Source: Oleiharenicola sp. (GTDB lineage Bacteria > Verrucomicrobiota > Verrucomicrobiia > Opitutales > Opitutaceae). Taken from it: a stretch of 44,541 nt of DNA. Of the stretch, positions 17,441 through 25,820 are shown one piece after another. The first letter of the stretch is position 1. Each line of letters opens with the position of its first letter. Location of the stretch: the NCBI GenBank assembly GCA_025363455.1, contig JANYDW010000019.1, forward strand, positions 1-44,541, in the 5' to 3' direction. The notes beneath the pieces are model-generated. The model worked only from the letters and a program-made list of their open reading frames with translations. It ran no database searches and was not told the origin of the DNA. The position numbers were made by a program, and so were the translations under genes.

Positions 17441-18604
17441 TTACCAGGTATAGCGTAGGCCGAAGGTGAAGATGCCGGCCTTGGGAAACGCGCTGGCGGA
17501 GGTCGCACTGTCCCGGCCGGTCATGCGGTAACTCTCCCACGCGATGTCGGCTTGGAACGCCGGCTTGGGCGTCCACACGAGTTTCACGCCCCAAGTCCAG
17601 CTGTTCAACGCAGCCAGACGGTAGTCCGCCGAATAGAACGGTCCGGCGGGCTTCGGGGTCGGACCCGGCGTAATGGCGGTGCCGTCGAGACTGACGCGGT
17701 AGAAGTCCGCGGCATCCTGCGTGTAGTAGCGCACGGAGGGCGAGAGGATCACCTCGTCGCCGAGGCGCTGGAGCCACGCGGCCGCGAGCGTGTGGCTCGT
17801 GACGCCAAACGTGTCGTGATAAAGGCGGTAGCTCGCTTCCACCGCTCCCTTCAACTGGGCGGCGGAATGATTGATCGAGGCATAGCCGATCCACTTCTCG
17901 CGCGAATCCGGCCGGTTCTCTGCGAAGGTCAGCGGCAGGAAGAGGCCGGGCAGCAATTCGGTATTTTTCCGGATGAGCTTGTAGGGATCACTGAGATAGC
18001 CGGACGCGGAGCCATAGGAGGCGTTGAGGACGAGCGACGTGTTCTCGTCGAGCAGCTGCGTCACGCCGACAATCAGGTCGAACGTGTGCTTCGAGACGCG
18101 GGCCGGCTGGTAGAAAACTTTCACGTCGTCGTTGGTGCCGGAGATGCCGGCCAGCAGCGTGGTGTTCTTGTTGTTCAGATCCGTGAGCGTGTTCAGCGAA
18201 AAGCCCGTCGAGACGTAGTCGCTCTCGCGCGAATTGGCCGCGCCGACCGCGACGTTGATGTTCCCAAACTGCCGGGAAAAATCAGCGGTCCACGCTTTGC
18301 GGCGGTCGTGCATCTCGGAGAGCGGCACCAGGCCCGTGACGGGGTCGGCCGGCTCCCCCGTCGGGGTCGCGCCGCTGATCGTGTCCTGCACGGCCGTGAT
18401 CTTGATCCGGGCCTCCACGCCGAGGGTCTGCTCGATCAGGCCGTAATGGGCCTGCACCTTGATGCGGCCGCCGGATTCCTGGTAGTCCTGGTATTTGTAC
18501 GCGGTGACGGTCTCGGCGCGGCCGGAACGCGGGGCCAGCAGCTGGAGCAAAACGGCGAGCAGGAGTGCCGGACAAAAACCGCGGAGAGAGGGACGGAGGG
18601 GCAT
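17441..18604 (-). CDS. DUF3570 outer-membrane barrel protein
   Basis: This 387-residue protein has a signal peptide (FCPALLLAVLLQLLAPRSGRAE) and then YKYQDYQESGGRIKVQAHYGLIEQTL, DTISGATPTGEPADPVTG and RKAWTADFSRQF. These are the N-terminal hallmarks of DUF3570. The rest is regularly spaced amphipathic strands ending FTFGLRYTW, so it is most likely an outer-membrane barrel. ATG 18604 starts the signal peptide. It is the first gene of the DUF3570-apbE-tlpA-DUF4266 operon. Its biochemical role is unknown. Confidence 0.88.
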   Translation of the reverse strand: MPLRPSLRGFCPALLLAVLLQLLAPRSGRAETVTAYKYQDYQESGGRIKVQAHYGLIEQTLGVEARIKITAVQDTISGATPTGEPADPVTGLVPLSEMHDRRKAWTADFSRQFGNINVAVGAANSRESDYVSTGFSLNTLTDLNNKNTTLLAGISGTNDDVKVFYQPARVSKHTFDLIVGVTQLLDENTSLVLNASYGSASGYLSDPYKLIRKNTELLPGLFLPLTFAENRPDSREKWIGYASINHSAAQLKGAVEASYRLYHDTFGVTSHTLAAAWLQRLGDEVILSPSVRYYTQDAADFYRVSLDGTAITPGPTPKPAGPFYSADYRLAALNSWTWGVKLVWTPKPAFQADIAWESYRMTGRDSATSASAFPKAGIFTFGLRYTW

Positions 18605-18822
18605 GGACGGGAGGTGATTTAAACCTGCCCTAAGATAGGCCCGCCGGGACCGGTCCAAAACAACTATACCGTAACTGGGTTGTTACCTTTGTTGTTCCCG
18701 ACGAAGCGGCGTTTGGTTTCCGGTGTCGGATGCCGATTGTAGGTCGGGGTTTATCCCCGACATCCGGCGATCAACAGTCGGGCCTAAAGCCCGACCTACA
18801 GAAACCGCCAAATCGCCCGCCT
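18605..18822. promoter_or_regulatory. upstream region of the DUF3570 operon
   Basis: It holds palindrome 18738-18800 and, nearer the gene, repeated GTTGTT/AACAAC words (18660-18665, 18680-18685, 18691-18696) around GTAACTGGGTTGTTAC. These are plausible operator or promoter elements of the operon starting at 18604. I cannot fix -35 and -10 boxes with confidence. Confidence 0.35.
18738..18800. repeat. intergenic palindrome, family H (TGTAGGTCGGG...CCCGACCTACA)
   Basis: Outer arms TGTAGGTCGGG and CCCGACCTACA each contain their own small hairpin (GGGGTTTATCCCC and GGGCCTAAAGCCC), giving a two-hairpin, BIME-like layout. It lies between the end of the barrel gene and the DUF3570 operon. Only one copy occurs in the window. 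Confidence 0.8.
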
Positions 18823-20088
18823 TCAGAACCGCACGGTCAGTTGCGCCGACAAGGACTGGGTGTAGCGCTCACGCGAGGGACGGTCGTGCTGCAGGCTGTA
18901 TTGCAACTTCACCTGGACCTGGGTCGTCAGCCGGTAGGTCGGCGCCACGTCGACGCGCCACGTCTGTCGCCCCGCGGGCCGCGACTCCCCGGCCTGGTTG
19001 GTCACCTCGCCGAACCACTGCTGGTTCCAGCGCATCGCCCCGGATAATTGCGGGGTGAAGCGGTATTTTGCCTCCAAATAATACGCCAGCGTGTCGACGT
19101 CCGCGACCCGCGGCACCTCGAAGCGGGCGGCATAAACCTCGCCCCAGAACTGGAAATGGTGCCACGCATAACTGAGATCGTGGGCGAGCACGGTCTGCCG
19201 GTAATCATGCCGGCTCAGCCCGGTCGGAATTCGCGGATGGTCCGATCGGTCCAGGTATTCGCCGGTGCTGGCTGAGAACCCGAGATTCCACGAGGGGCCA
19301 GGGCGCCAGCCCAAGCGCGCACTCATGGTCGGTCGTTCCATCGTGGAAAATCCCTCGCCCCAACGGTCCGGCCGCGCGGAGAGGCCCACGGCCTTTAGCT
19401 CCCCGGCATATTCGAACCGGCCCCACTTGCCGGCGACCGCCACGCCCTGGGCATAAGCCGGCCCCCAGATCACCGGCAGGCGAAATTCCTTGTCCGCCAG
19501 CACGGCTGGGGCGGAGCCGACGGGGCTCACATGGGCCCACGCCAGCAGCACGTCGACGGACGGCACCGGGAAAACATCCCAGACTCCCGTGAGGTTGCCG
19601 TAGGGCAGCGGGGCGGTGATGAACGGATTATCCCACGCCGCGTGCCGCTTCGTCCAATTGCCGACCACCGTGGCGAACTTTCCCAGCTGCAAGAAAAGCC
19701 GGCCGGCCCCGGGCTCGGACAATTCCATGCGCAGGGCGTATTCGTCGAGGCGCGCCTCGGTTTGCTTGTCTGGGTAATACGGATCGAAGCCCCGGTCCAC
19801 CCGGCCCTGCGCAAAAAAATAGCCGCGGGTCCCAACTTGCGCGTCGAGGTAGAGGCCAAACCGCGGATTGAAGAACTTGTCCGCGGAACCGGAAACCAGA
19901 TCGGCCACTGGATCAGAGATCGCGTAGCCCTCCAGCTCGATCGTCCCGCTCAGCCGCAGCTGCATGCTGCCGTCCCTCGAGTGGAAGTTGAGCCGGTCCG
20001 AGAGCTGCTCGAGCGCTTCCTGCCCCGGGCTGGCCGAGCCCAGGGCCATCGCGAGCGTCGCGCCGATGATGCCGGTCCGTGTTTTCAT
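18823..20088 (-). CDS. porin-like outer-membrane barrel protein
   Basis: This 421-residue protein has a signal peptide (MKTRTGIIGATLAMALGSASPG), then RLNFHSRDGSMQLRLSGTIE and many amphipathic strands. It ends SLSAQLTVRF with the C-terminal Phe of outer-membrane barrels. Motifs such as LQLGKFATVVGNW are common to phosphate-selective or generic porin-like proteins. Its ATG overlaps the stop of the histidine kinase gene by 4 nt (ATGA), so it is translationally coupled to the two-component system. Its substrate is unknown. It may be a channel for the ligand or metal that the system senses. Confidence 0.82.
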   Translation of the reverse strand: MKTRTGIIGATLAMALGSASPGQEALEQLSDRLNFHSRDGSMQLRLSGTIELEGYAISDPVADLVSGSADKFFNPRFGLYLDAQVGTRGYFFAQGRVDRGFDPYYPDKQTEARLDEYALRMELSEPGAGRLFLQLGKFATVVGNWTKRHAAWDNPFITAPLPYGNLTGVWDVFPVPSVDVLLAWAHVSPVGSAPAVLADKEFRLPVIWGPAYAQGVAVAGKWGRFEYAGELKAVGLSARPDRWGEGFSTMERPTMSARLGWRPGPSWNLGFSASTGEYLDRSDHPRIPTGLSRHDYRQTVLAHDLSYAWHHFQFWGEVYAARFEVPRVADVDTLAYYLEAKYRFTPQLSGAMRWNQQWFGEVTNQAGESRPAGRQTWRVDVAPTYRLTTQVQVKLQYSLQHDRPSRERYTQSLSAQLTVRF

Positions 20089-21845
20089 GCGGGCAATTTC
20101 ACGGCGACCGCCGCGGAACGGAAGGTCACGGCAAACTCCGTCCCGGCCTCGTCCGAGCGGATCAACTGCAGGTCGCCGTGATGGATGCGGGCGAGCTCCC
20201 GGGCGAGATTCAGCCCGAGGCCGTATCCGGGCACATTTTCCCCCAGCCCGCCGCGATGGAAGCGCTCGAAGATATGCTGCCGGGCCTCCGCCGGGATCGG
20301 CTGCAGCGTCGTGTTGCTGATGGCGAGCATCACGCGCCCGCCCGTTTCGCGCGCGGTGAGCTTGATGCTTCCGCCCGGCCGGTTGTATTTCCGCGCATTT
20401 TCCAGCAGGTTCTGGAGAATGAGCGTCGTGTAGCGTTTCTCCCCGGTGATGTGCAGGTCCGGCGGGCAGTCCTGGGTCACGCTCAGTTCGTTTTCCCCCG
20501 ACAGGGCGCTCAGATCGTCGAGCGCAGCGGCGATCAATTCACTCAGGTTGACGGTGGCAAAATTCAATCGCAGCTGACCCGCGTCCAGCCGCGAGAGCAG
20601 CAGCAGATCCTCGATCACGCTGGAAATGCGGTAGGTCTGGTGGATCAGGCCATCCAGCTCGTGGCTGTCGGCCTCGCCGAGCGTGCCCTTGGCCTGCAGC
20701 ATCTCGAGGCCGGCCCGCATCACCGCCACCGGGGTCTTGAGCTGGTGCGAGGCGTTGGCGGAAAAGCGTGCGGCACGATCGAGTTCGGCGCTGGTCGTTT
20801 CCAGCGCGGCTTCCGCCTGGACGCGCCGGCTCCGTTGCTCCCGCGAATCGTGCGCCAGCCGCTCGACCGGCGCCGAGAGGCGGAAGGACAGGAAATAACT
20901 CAGCCCCAGCCCGAGCAGCATCACGCCGGCGCCGGCCCCGATGATCTGCCACCCGAGAGCTCGCTGCCGTTCCAGCATCGGACCGAGCGGAAAGGCGCAG
21001 ACCTCAAAGGCGGGAGTGTATACGCCGCCCGCGCACAAGCGTTGCGTGAAAACCAGCCAGGACTGGCCGTCCGCCTCGAAGCGGAAGCGCCCGCCGGCTC
21101 CTCCCGCCGCCATGGCGGCGTCCAAGGCCCGCGCAAACCCAGGCGACGCCGCCGGGCCGCCCGCCGCCAGATGGGCCCGACCTTCCAGCCAGACGCCGTT
21201 GACGGGCGCCCTTCCCTGCGGATCGCCCTCCGGCTGGAACGGCTCGAAGCCGAGCACGAGCGCCGCCAGCTTCCGGCCGTTATCGTTGGAAAAAATCGGG
21301 ATCACAATCATCTCCAGCAGTACCTCCCCTCGTTCCGGCGGGCGCACCACGAGGTAGCCGACCTGGGCCGCGTCCGGCAACGCCGCCAATGAGAGCCTGG
21401 CCTCCTCGGCCGGTGGCAGCACCCCGGCCGCGGCACCCGGTGGCGGGGCCAGCACCCGGCCCTGCGCGTCGAGGAACCGATAGAACCGCGCCGTGCGCTG
21501 GCCCGGCGGACCCGCAATCAGGTCGCGTAGTTCGTCGCGCGCGCTCGGGTACAGGAGATCCTGCGCGTTGTCCTCCAGAGCGGCCTGGAGGCGTGATTTC
21601 GTCGCCAAGGACCGGCACCGCTCGACCAGCGTCGCCTGCCGGCTCGTCTGGACGCTGCGCAACAGCCCCAGGCTCACCTGGAATTCCGTTTCGCGCCGGA
21701 GTTCCTCCTCCCGCGCGATGTTCTGCCGGGTCACCAGCACCACGGCCGACGCCGTGGCCAGCACCACGAGCGCCAGGACGACCAGCAGGCGCCATTGAAA
21801 TCGGGCGGCCTCGGCGGTGAGCCCGGATGCGAACGGCAGTCTCAC
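20085..21845 (-). CDS. membrane sensor histidine kinase
   Basis: This 586-residue kinase has TM1 (about 18-40), a large periplasmic sensor (about 41-300), TM2 (about 305-330), a dimerisation helix with phospho-acceptor H367 in ANASHQLKTPVAVM, and a HATPase domain (N box LLENARKYNRPGG, G2 box GYGLGLNLARELA). It starts with GTG 21845, which overlaps the stop of the cupredoxin-like gene by 4 nt. The periplasmic part has no domain I recognise. It should phosphorylate the response regulator encoded at the head of the operon. Confidence 0.93.
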   Translation of the reverse strand: MRLPFASGLTAEAARFQWRLLVVLALVVLATASAVVLVTRQNIAREEELRRETEFQVSLGLLRSVQTSRQATLVERCRSLATKSRLQAALEDNAQDLLYPSARDELRDLIAGPPGQRTARFYRFLDAQGRVLAPPPGAAAGVLPPAEEARLSLAALPDAAQVGYLVVRPPERGEVLLEMIVIPIFSNDNGRKLAALVLGFEPFQPEGDPQGRAPVNGVWLEGRAHLAAGGPAASPGFARALDAAMAAGGAGGRFRFEADGQSWLVFTQRLCAGGVYTPAFEVCAFPLGPMLERQRALGWQIIGAGAGVMLLGLGLSYFLSFRLSAPVERLAHDSREQRSRRVQAEAALETTSAELDRAARFSANASHQLKTPVAVMRAGLEMLQAKGTLGEADSHELDGLIHQTYRISSVIEDLLLLSRLDAGQLRLNFATVNLSELIAAALDDLSALSGENELSVTQDCPPDLHITGEKRYTTLILQNLLENARKYNRPGGSIKLTARETGGRVMLAISNTTLQPIPAEARQHIFERFHRGGLGENVPGYGLGLNLARELARIHHGDLQLIRSDEAGTEFAVTFRSAAVAVKLPA

Positions 21846-22489
21846 GGCAGGTCCAACCGCAGGGAGGTGTCGGCCGCGAGCTGCACCGTCCGCTCGAGCG
21901 TCGTCTGGCTGTCCAGCCAGGTCTTGAGCCGGTACGTCCCGGCCGGCAGGCCCTCCAGGCGGTAGCGGCCCTCCGTGTCGGTGACGGTGAAGCGCGGGGT
22001 GGCGAGCACGAGGATGACGCCGCGCATGTGCTCGTGGATCTCGCAGCGCAGGACCACCACGCCGGGCGTGTCAAACATCACGGCGGGCACCGGTTTCTCG
22101 TTGGTGCGATACCGGCCGAGATCGAAGCGTTTCGCCGGCGAATACGAAAAGATGTTGTGGAAGGTGTCGTCGAGGTTCGGGAACTCCACCTTCGTGCCCG
22201 TCTGCACCACCAGCAGCTGCGGCACGAACATGAGGTCCTTCTGTTCGACCCGCGCCATCGGCTCGGCCTTGGCCGGCGGGAAATCGCCTTCGAGATACAC
22301 CACCGCCACCGGCGGGTTGGTCGAAACCACGCCGCCGCGCGATACGATCTCGTAGCGCTTGTTCACCACGGTCGTGGTCTCGCGCTTCGGCAGCTTCACG
22401 CGGCCTTCGATCGTCGCAGCCCACCCGCCGGCGGTCGCGGCGAGCAACCCGGCGGCGAGGAGCAACGTATGATGGCCGGTGATTTTCAT
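21842..22489 (-). CDS. periplasmic cupredoxin-like protein with carboxypeptidase-regulatory-like end
   Basis: This 215-residue exported protein (signal peptide ending GGWAA) has likely type 1 copper ligands at H111 (NLDDTFHN), C149, H152 and M155 (CEIHEHM). The C-x2-H-x2-M spacing is that of amicyanin and of 'methylamine utilisation'-annotated proteins. After residue 165 comes a carboxypeptidase regulatory-like segment (VTDTEGRYRLEGLPAGTYRLKTW). Encoded between a response regulator and its kinase, it could be a copper or redox sensor accessory rather than an electron carrier. No methylamine dehydrogenase genes are nearby. Confidence 0.82.
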   Translation of the reverse strand: MKITGHHTLLLAAGLLAATAGGWAATIEGRVKLPKRETTTVVNKRYEIVSRGGVVSTNPPVAVVYLEGDFPPAKAEPMARVEQKDLMFVPQLLVVQTGTKVEFPNLDDTFHNIFSYSPAKRFDLGRYRTNEKPVPAVMFDTPGVVVLRCEIHEHMRGVILVLATPRFTVTDTEGRYRLEGLPAGTYRLKTWLDSQTTLERTVQLAADTSLRLDLP

Positions 22490-22495
22490 GCAGGG

Positions 22496-23173
22496 TCAGG
22501 CCGGGGGCCGGATGCAGTAGCCGACCGACCTCACGGTGTGCAATAAGGGCGTTCGCATTCCGGAATCAATCTTCTTGCGCAGCCGGGCGATGAAAATCTC
22601 CACCGTGCGGGTGTCGTATTCATAGTCCCGCTGCCAGACGCGTTCGCACAATTCCGTGCGGGAAAAAACCCGGCCCGGCTCCGACATCATCAGCTGCAAC
22701 AGCTCAAACTCCCGCGGCGAGAGCGCGATTTCGCGGGTGCCGCGCTGGACCTTTCGCCGGCGGACGTCCAACCGCAGGTCGTCGACTTCCAGCAAATCCT
22801 CCGCCGTTGCCGTCAGGCCGCGGCGACCCAGCGCCTCCACCCGCGCGACAAATTCCTCCATCGAGAATGGCTTGGTCAGGTAGTCGTCCGCGCCGGCTTT
22901 GAGGCCCTTCACGCGGTCCTCCACGTCGCCGCGGGCGGTCAGCACCAGCACGCGTGACGTGCTCCCCTTCTCGTGCAACGCCGCCAATACCTCCCAGCCG
23001 GTCATGCTGGGCAGGCCAATGTCCAGCACCACCAGGTCGGGCAGCGTCTTGAGCGCTTCGTGCAATCCCGCGGCCCCGTCCGTCTGGGCGGTCACGAGGT
23101 GGTTGTTGCGCGTCAGCACGCCGGTCAGATGTCGGGCGAGCTGGCTCTCGTCTTCGATTACGAGGATACGCAT
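22496..23173 (-). CDS. OmpR-family response regulator
   Basis: This 225-residue protein has a receiver domain (acidic pair in IEDES, phospho-acceptor D51 in LVVLDIGLP, T in VLTAR, K in YLTKPFSM). Its winged-helix DNA-binding domain has ALSPREFELLQLM and VEIFIARLRKKID ending TVRSVGYCI. It is the first gene of the four-gene operon. The next gene starts 6 nt after its stop. It most likely controls this operon from a promoter in 23174-23360. Confidence 0.95.
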   Translation of the reverse strand: MRILVIEDESQLARHLTGVLTRNNHLVTAQTDGAAGLHEALKTLPDLVVLDIGLPSMTGWEVLAALHEKGSTSRVLVLTARGDVEDRVKGLKAGADDYLTKPFSMEEFVARVEALGRRGLTATAEDLLEVDDLRLDVRRRKVQRGTREIALSPREFELLQLMMSEPGRVFSRTELCERVWQRDYEYDTRTVEIFIARLRKKIDSGMRTPLLHTVRSVGYCIRPPA

Positions 23174-23360
23174 AGGGGTTCATCCTATGAAGCCACGTCC
23201 CAGACCTTGGCAAGCGTCCAGCGGCGCCGGAACAGCCAAGGCTCGTCACTCCAAGGGCGCCAAGCTCGCCGGGGTCTTTCAACCGTTGCGTCTATTGCGC
23301 CCGTGGCGTGAGACACATCTGTGGTCCGAATGTAGAGGTGTTGCCGAATACACAGCAGAG

Positions 23361-23454
23361 TTAACCGCTAATAGACGCTAATTTTCGCTAATGAGATAAT
23401 CCCCAACTCGAGTTTGGCTGGCTTTGATTAGCGTCCATTAGCGTGGATTAGCGG
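23361..23454. repeat. intergenic palindrome, family D (copy 1; CCGCTAAT)
   Basis: The left arm TTAACCGCTAATAGACGCTA with ATTTTCGCTAAT is answered by GATTAGCGTCCATTAGCGTG and GATTAGCGG. Copy 2 is at 43272. Together with surrounding 'ctctgtgttctccgcg'-type sequence it fills the 23174-23515 gap, where no gene is seen apart from the presumed promoter of the response regulator operon. Confidence 0.85.
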
Positions 23455-23515
23455 ATGAAAGTTTTGGGCTTAACCAGCGGTCTCCGTGCGCTCTGTGTTC
23501 TCCGCGCTAAACTTT

Positions 23516-23950
23516 CTATTCCACAGGACTCTTTGCGCGCCAGAGCAGCGTGAGCAGCAGGGCTGTCAGCCCGCCGGCCGAGATGCCCGACTCTAGCAAC
23601 GCGTGGAGCCAGTCCGGCAGGCTGGCTAGCAAGATCGGCTGGGTGGGCAGCCCCAACCCGACGCCAAGCGACAGCGCCACGATCATTCCTTCCAGCTGGC
23701 CGAGTCCCTCGCTCAAAATAAGCCTCAGCCCGGACACGGCAACGAGCCCGAACAACATCATGGCCAAAGCCCCGATCACCGGTGGCGGTACCACGCTGAT
23801 CAAACGACCGATCGCCGGGAAAAGGCCGAGCAGCGCGAGGATCCCCGCCATGTAATAACCCACGCGCCGGCTGGCCACGCCGGTCAGTTGAATGACGCCA
23901 TTGTTCTGCGCGTACGTGGCGCGGTATGGCCCCTGCTGATTAGCTGGCCA
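23516..23950 (-). pseudogene. C-terminal remnant of an NCS2 xanthine/uracil permease
   Basis: The fragment keeps the NCS2 signature QNNGVIQLTG followed by VASRRVGYYMAGILALLGLF and VPPPVIGALAMMLFGLVA, then two further hydrophobic segments, and ends at a TAG. Intact family members have roughly 300 residues before this motif. Here the similarity begins abruptly at about 23930, and the upstream frame (open to 24205) is low-complexity and hydrophilic. It was probably the island's own xanthine or urate permease, now broken. A lone family A repeat arm (24146) lies near the break. It might still give a short membrane peptide. Confidence 0.8.
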
Positions 23951-24145
23951 CATGCCTTCGTCCTCCCTCGTCCTGCGCCTCGCCGCCGGGCTGGCGGTGC
24001 AGTCGTCCGTCCCGGCCGCCGCTGCTGAAACCATCCGCCCGAAGGTCGCGCACGCTTTGGTGGAGGGCTGGCCCCGCTTCGAAAGAGAAATACCCTCGGC
24101 CCCTGCCAAATGACAGCAGACCCTTTCGCTGGCCTGTCCGGATGC

Positions 24146-24167
24146 GGGAGCCTGCTTCAGGCGATTC
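24146..24167. repeat. REP-like palindrome, family A (single arm)
   Basis: GGGAGCCTGCTTCAGGCGAT matches one arm of family A, with an internal small stem CCTG..CAGG. No opposite arm is near. The whole 23951-24369 stretch between the permease remnant and azgA holds only this arm, the next repeat and degraded sequence. Confidence 0.6.
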
Positions 24168-24288
24168 GGGGCATCGGCCAACCGCAGGCGTCTCCTTCTG
24201 CCCACAGGCTGCCAGGGTCACCGCCGTTTTCACTGTGAATTTTCTCCAATACCTCGCCACCCTGCCCTGACCTCTCTTAGCCTTGTTG

Positions 24289-24340
24289 CAGGAGCCTGCT
24301 GGCAGGCAATGGCGCAAGATCGCGTGCAAGCAGGCTCCTC
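24289..24340. repeat. REP-like palindrome, family A (copy 3)
   Basis: AGGAGCCTGCTGGCAGGC and GTGCAAGCAGGCTCCTC face each other over a short loop. It ends 29 nt before the azgA start codon. Confidence 0.8.
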
Positions 24341-24369
24341 ACTTCCTTTCCGCCTCACCGTCCCATACC

Positions 24370-25713
24370 ATGAGCTCGCTCCTCAATCGTGTTTATAAGC
24401 TGGACCAGAACGGCACCACCATCCCGCGCGAGCTGCAGGCCGGCGCCACGACCTTCGCGGCGATGGCCTACATCCTGGCGGTCAATCCCGCGATCCTCTC
24501 CGCGGCGCACATGCCGCCAGCGGCGCTCATCACGGTCACGGCCCTGACCGCAGCGATCAGCACGCTGCTGATGGGGTTCCTCACCAACTACCCCCTCGCC
24601 CTCGCCCCGGGCATGGGCATCAACGCCTACTTCGCCTTCACCGTCTGCCTTGGCCTGGGTGTGTCGTGGCAATCGGCTCTCGGCCTCGTCTTCGTCAACG
24701 GCTGTATCTTCCTCGCCCTCTCCGTTACCGGCATCCGCGAGAAAATCATCTCCGCCATCCCGCACCAGCTAAAGCTGGCCATCACCTGCGGCATCGGCCT
24801 CTTCATCGCCTTCATCGGCCTGAAGAACGGCGGCATCGTCACCGCCAGCCCTGCCACCTTCGTCACCCACGGTGACTTCGGCACGCCGGGCGTCTTGCTC
24901 TGCTTCGGCGGCATCCTGCTTACCGCCGTGCTCGTCGCCCGCAAGGTGCCGGGCGCGATCATCCTTTCCATTCTCGCGGTCACGGTTGCCGGCCTCGTGG
25001 TCTCCGACGGGAAGGGCGGCACCGTCACGCAGATGCCCGGCGCGCTCTTCTCGTGGCCCGCCTCGCCGGCGCCAACAATGTTCCAGCTCAACTTCGACCT
25101 GTTGCTTCACGATCTCGGCAAGGCCCTGCCCATCATCCTCACGCTCCTGCTCGTCGACATGTTCGACAACATCGGTACGCTCATTGGCGTCACGCAGCGC
25201 GCCGGCCTGCTGGACAAGGACGGCAAGCTGCCCAAGGCCGGCCGCGCGCTCGTCGCTGACTCGATCGCCGCCATCCTGAGCTCCCTCCTCGGTACTTCGA
25301 CGGTCGTCAGCTACATCGAGTCCGCCTCCGGTGTCGAGGCGGGCGGCCGCACCGGCCTGACGGGCGCGACCACCGCGGTGCTCTTTCTCCTCGCGCTGTT
25401 CCTGACCCCGGTGATTCTAGCCATCCCGGCCGCAGCGACGGCTCCGGCTCTGGTGATAGTCGGCATCTTCATGTTTCAGTCTGTCGCCGAGATGAAACTC
25501 GATGATTTCACCGAGACGGCGCCGATCTTCCTGATCATCGCGGGCATCCCGCTCAGCTTCAGCATCGCCGAGGGCATTGGCCTGGGCCTGATCGCCTACG
25601 CCGTGCTCAAGCTGGCCACCGGCCGCGCCCGCGACACCTCGCCGCTTACCTACATCCTCGCCCTCATCTTCAGCCTGCACCTGCTGCGCGAGATGTTCGC
25701 ACGGTTGTTCTGA
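24370..25713 (+). CDS. AzgA/GhxP-type purine base permease
   Basis: This inner-membrane carrier of about 447 residues has 12-14 hydrophobic segments. AzgA-clade hallmarks are present: IPRELQAGATTFAAMAYIL near the N-terminus, ALAPGMGINAYFAF, a long LLLVDMFDNIGTLIGV motif, and SSLLGTSTVVSYIESASGV with GGRTGLTG. It should import hypoxanthine, guanine or adenine with protons and feed the adjacent purine pathway. ATG 24370 gives the usual MSSLLNRVYKL start. Upstream codons lie in the family A repeat. It is followed by the secreted adenosine deaminase on the same strand. Confidence 0.93.
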   Translation: MSSLLNRVYKLDQNGTTIPRELQAGATTFAAMAYILAVNPAILSAAHMPPAALITVTALTAAISTLLMGFLTNYPLALAPGMGINAYFAFTVCLGLGVSWQSALGLVFVNGCIFLALSVTGIREKIISAIPHQLKLAITCGIGLFIAFIGLKNGGIVTASPATFVTHGDFGTPGVLLCFGGILLTAVLVARKVPGAIILSILAVTVAGLVVSDGKGGTVTQMPGALFSWPASPAPTMFQLNFDLLLHDLGKALPIILTLLLVDMFDNIGTLIGVTQRAGLLDKDGKLPKAGRALVADSIAAILSSLLGTSTVVSYIESASGVEAGGRTGLTGATTAVLFLLALFLTPVILAIPAAATAPALVIVGIFMFQSVAEMKLDDFTETAPIFLIIAGIPLSFSIAEGIGLGLIAYAVLKLATGRARDTSPLTYILALIFSLHLLREMFARLF

Positions 25714-25727
25714 ACTAATTCCAAGTT

Positions 25728-25800
25728 TGGCCATAAAGCGGCACGAGAAGGAAATACTTCGATCTTGTTTTCGTCGCTCTTCGTGACTTTTTGTGGCCAT
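25728..25800. repeat. intergenic palindrome, family C (copy 1; GGCCA...TTTTTGTGGCCA)
   Basis: A left arm beginning TTTGGCCATAAAGCGGCACG pairs loosely with CGTGACTTTTTGTGGCCAT. It fills the gap between azgA and the adenosine deaminase gene and ends 20 nt before that start codon. Confidence 0.7.
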
Positions 25801-25820
25801 CTGCTTTCCTGATTCCTGCC

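Noticed and set aside
21842..22489. methylamine utilisation protein as a metabolic call
   Set aside because: The copper motif fits that annotation, but no methylamine dehydrogenase or maturation genes are nearby and the gene is embedded in a two-component operon.
23951..24112. 53-codon plus-strand frame beginning MPSSSLVLRLAAGLAVQSS
   Set aside because: It looks slightly like a signal peptide, but it sits in degraded sequence upstream of the permease remnant, is very short and has no recognisable family.
24168..24369. possible purine riboswitch before azgA
   Set aside because: I looked for the conserved purine-aptamer junction words and P1-P3 stems and found none; only the family A palindrome is present.
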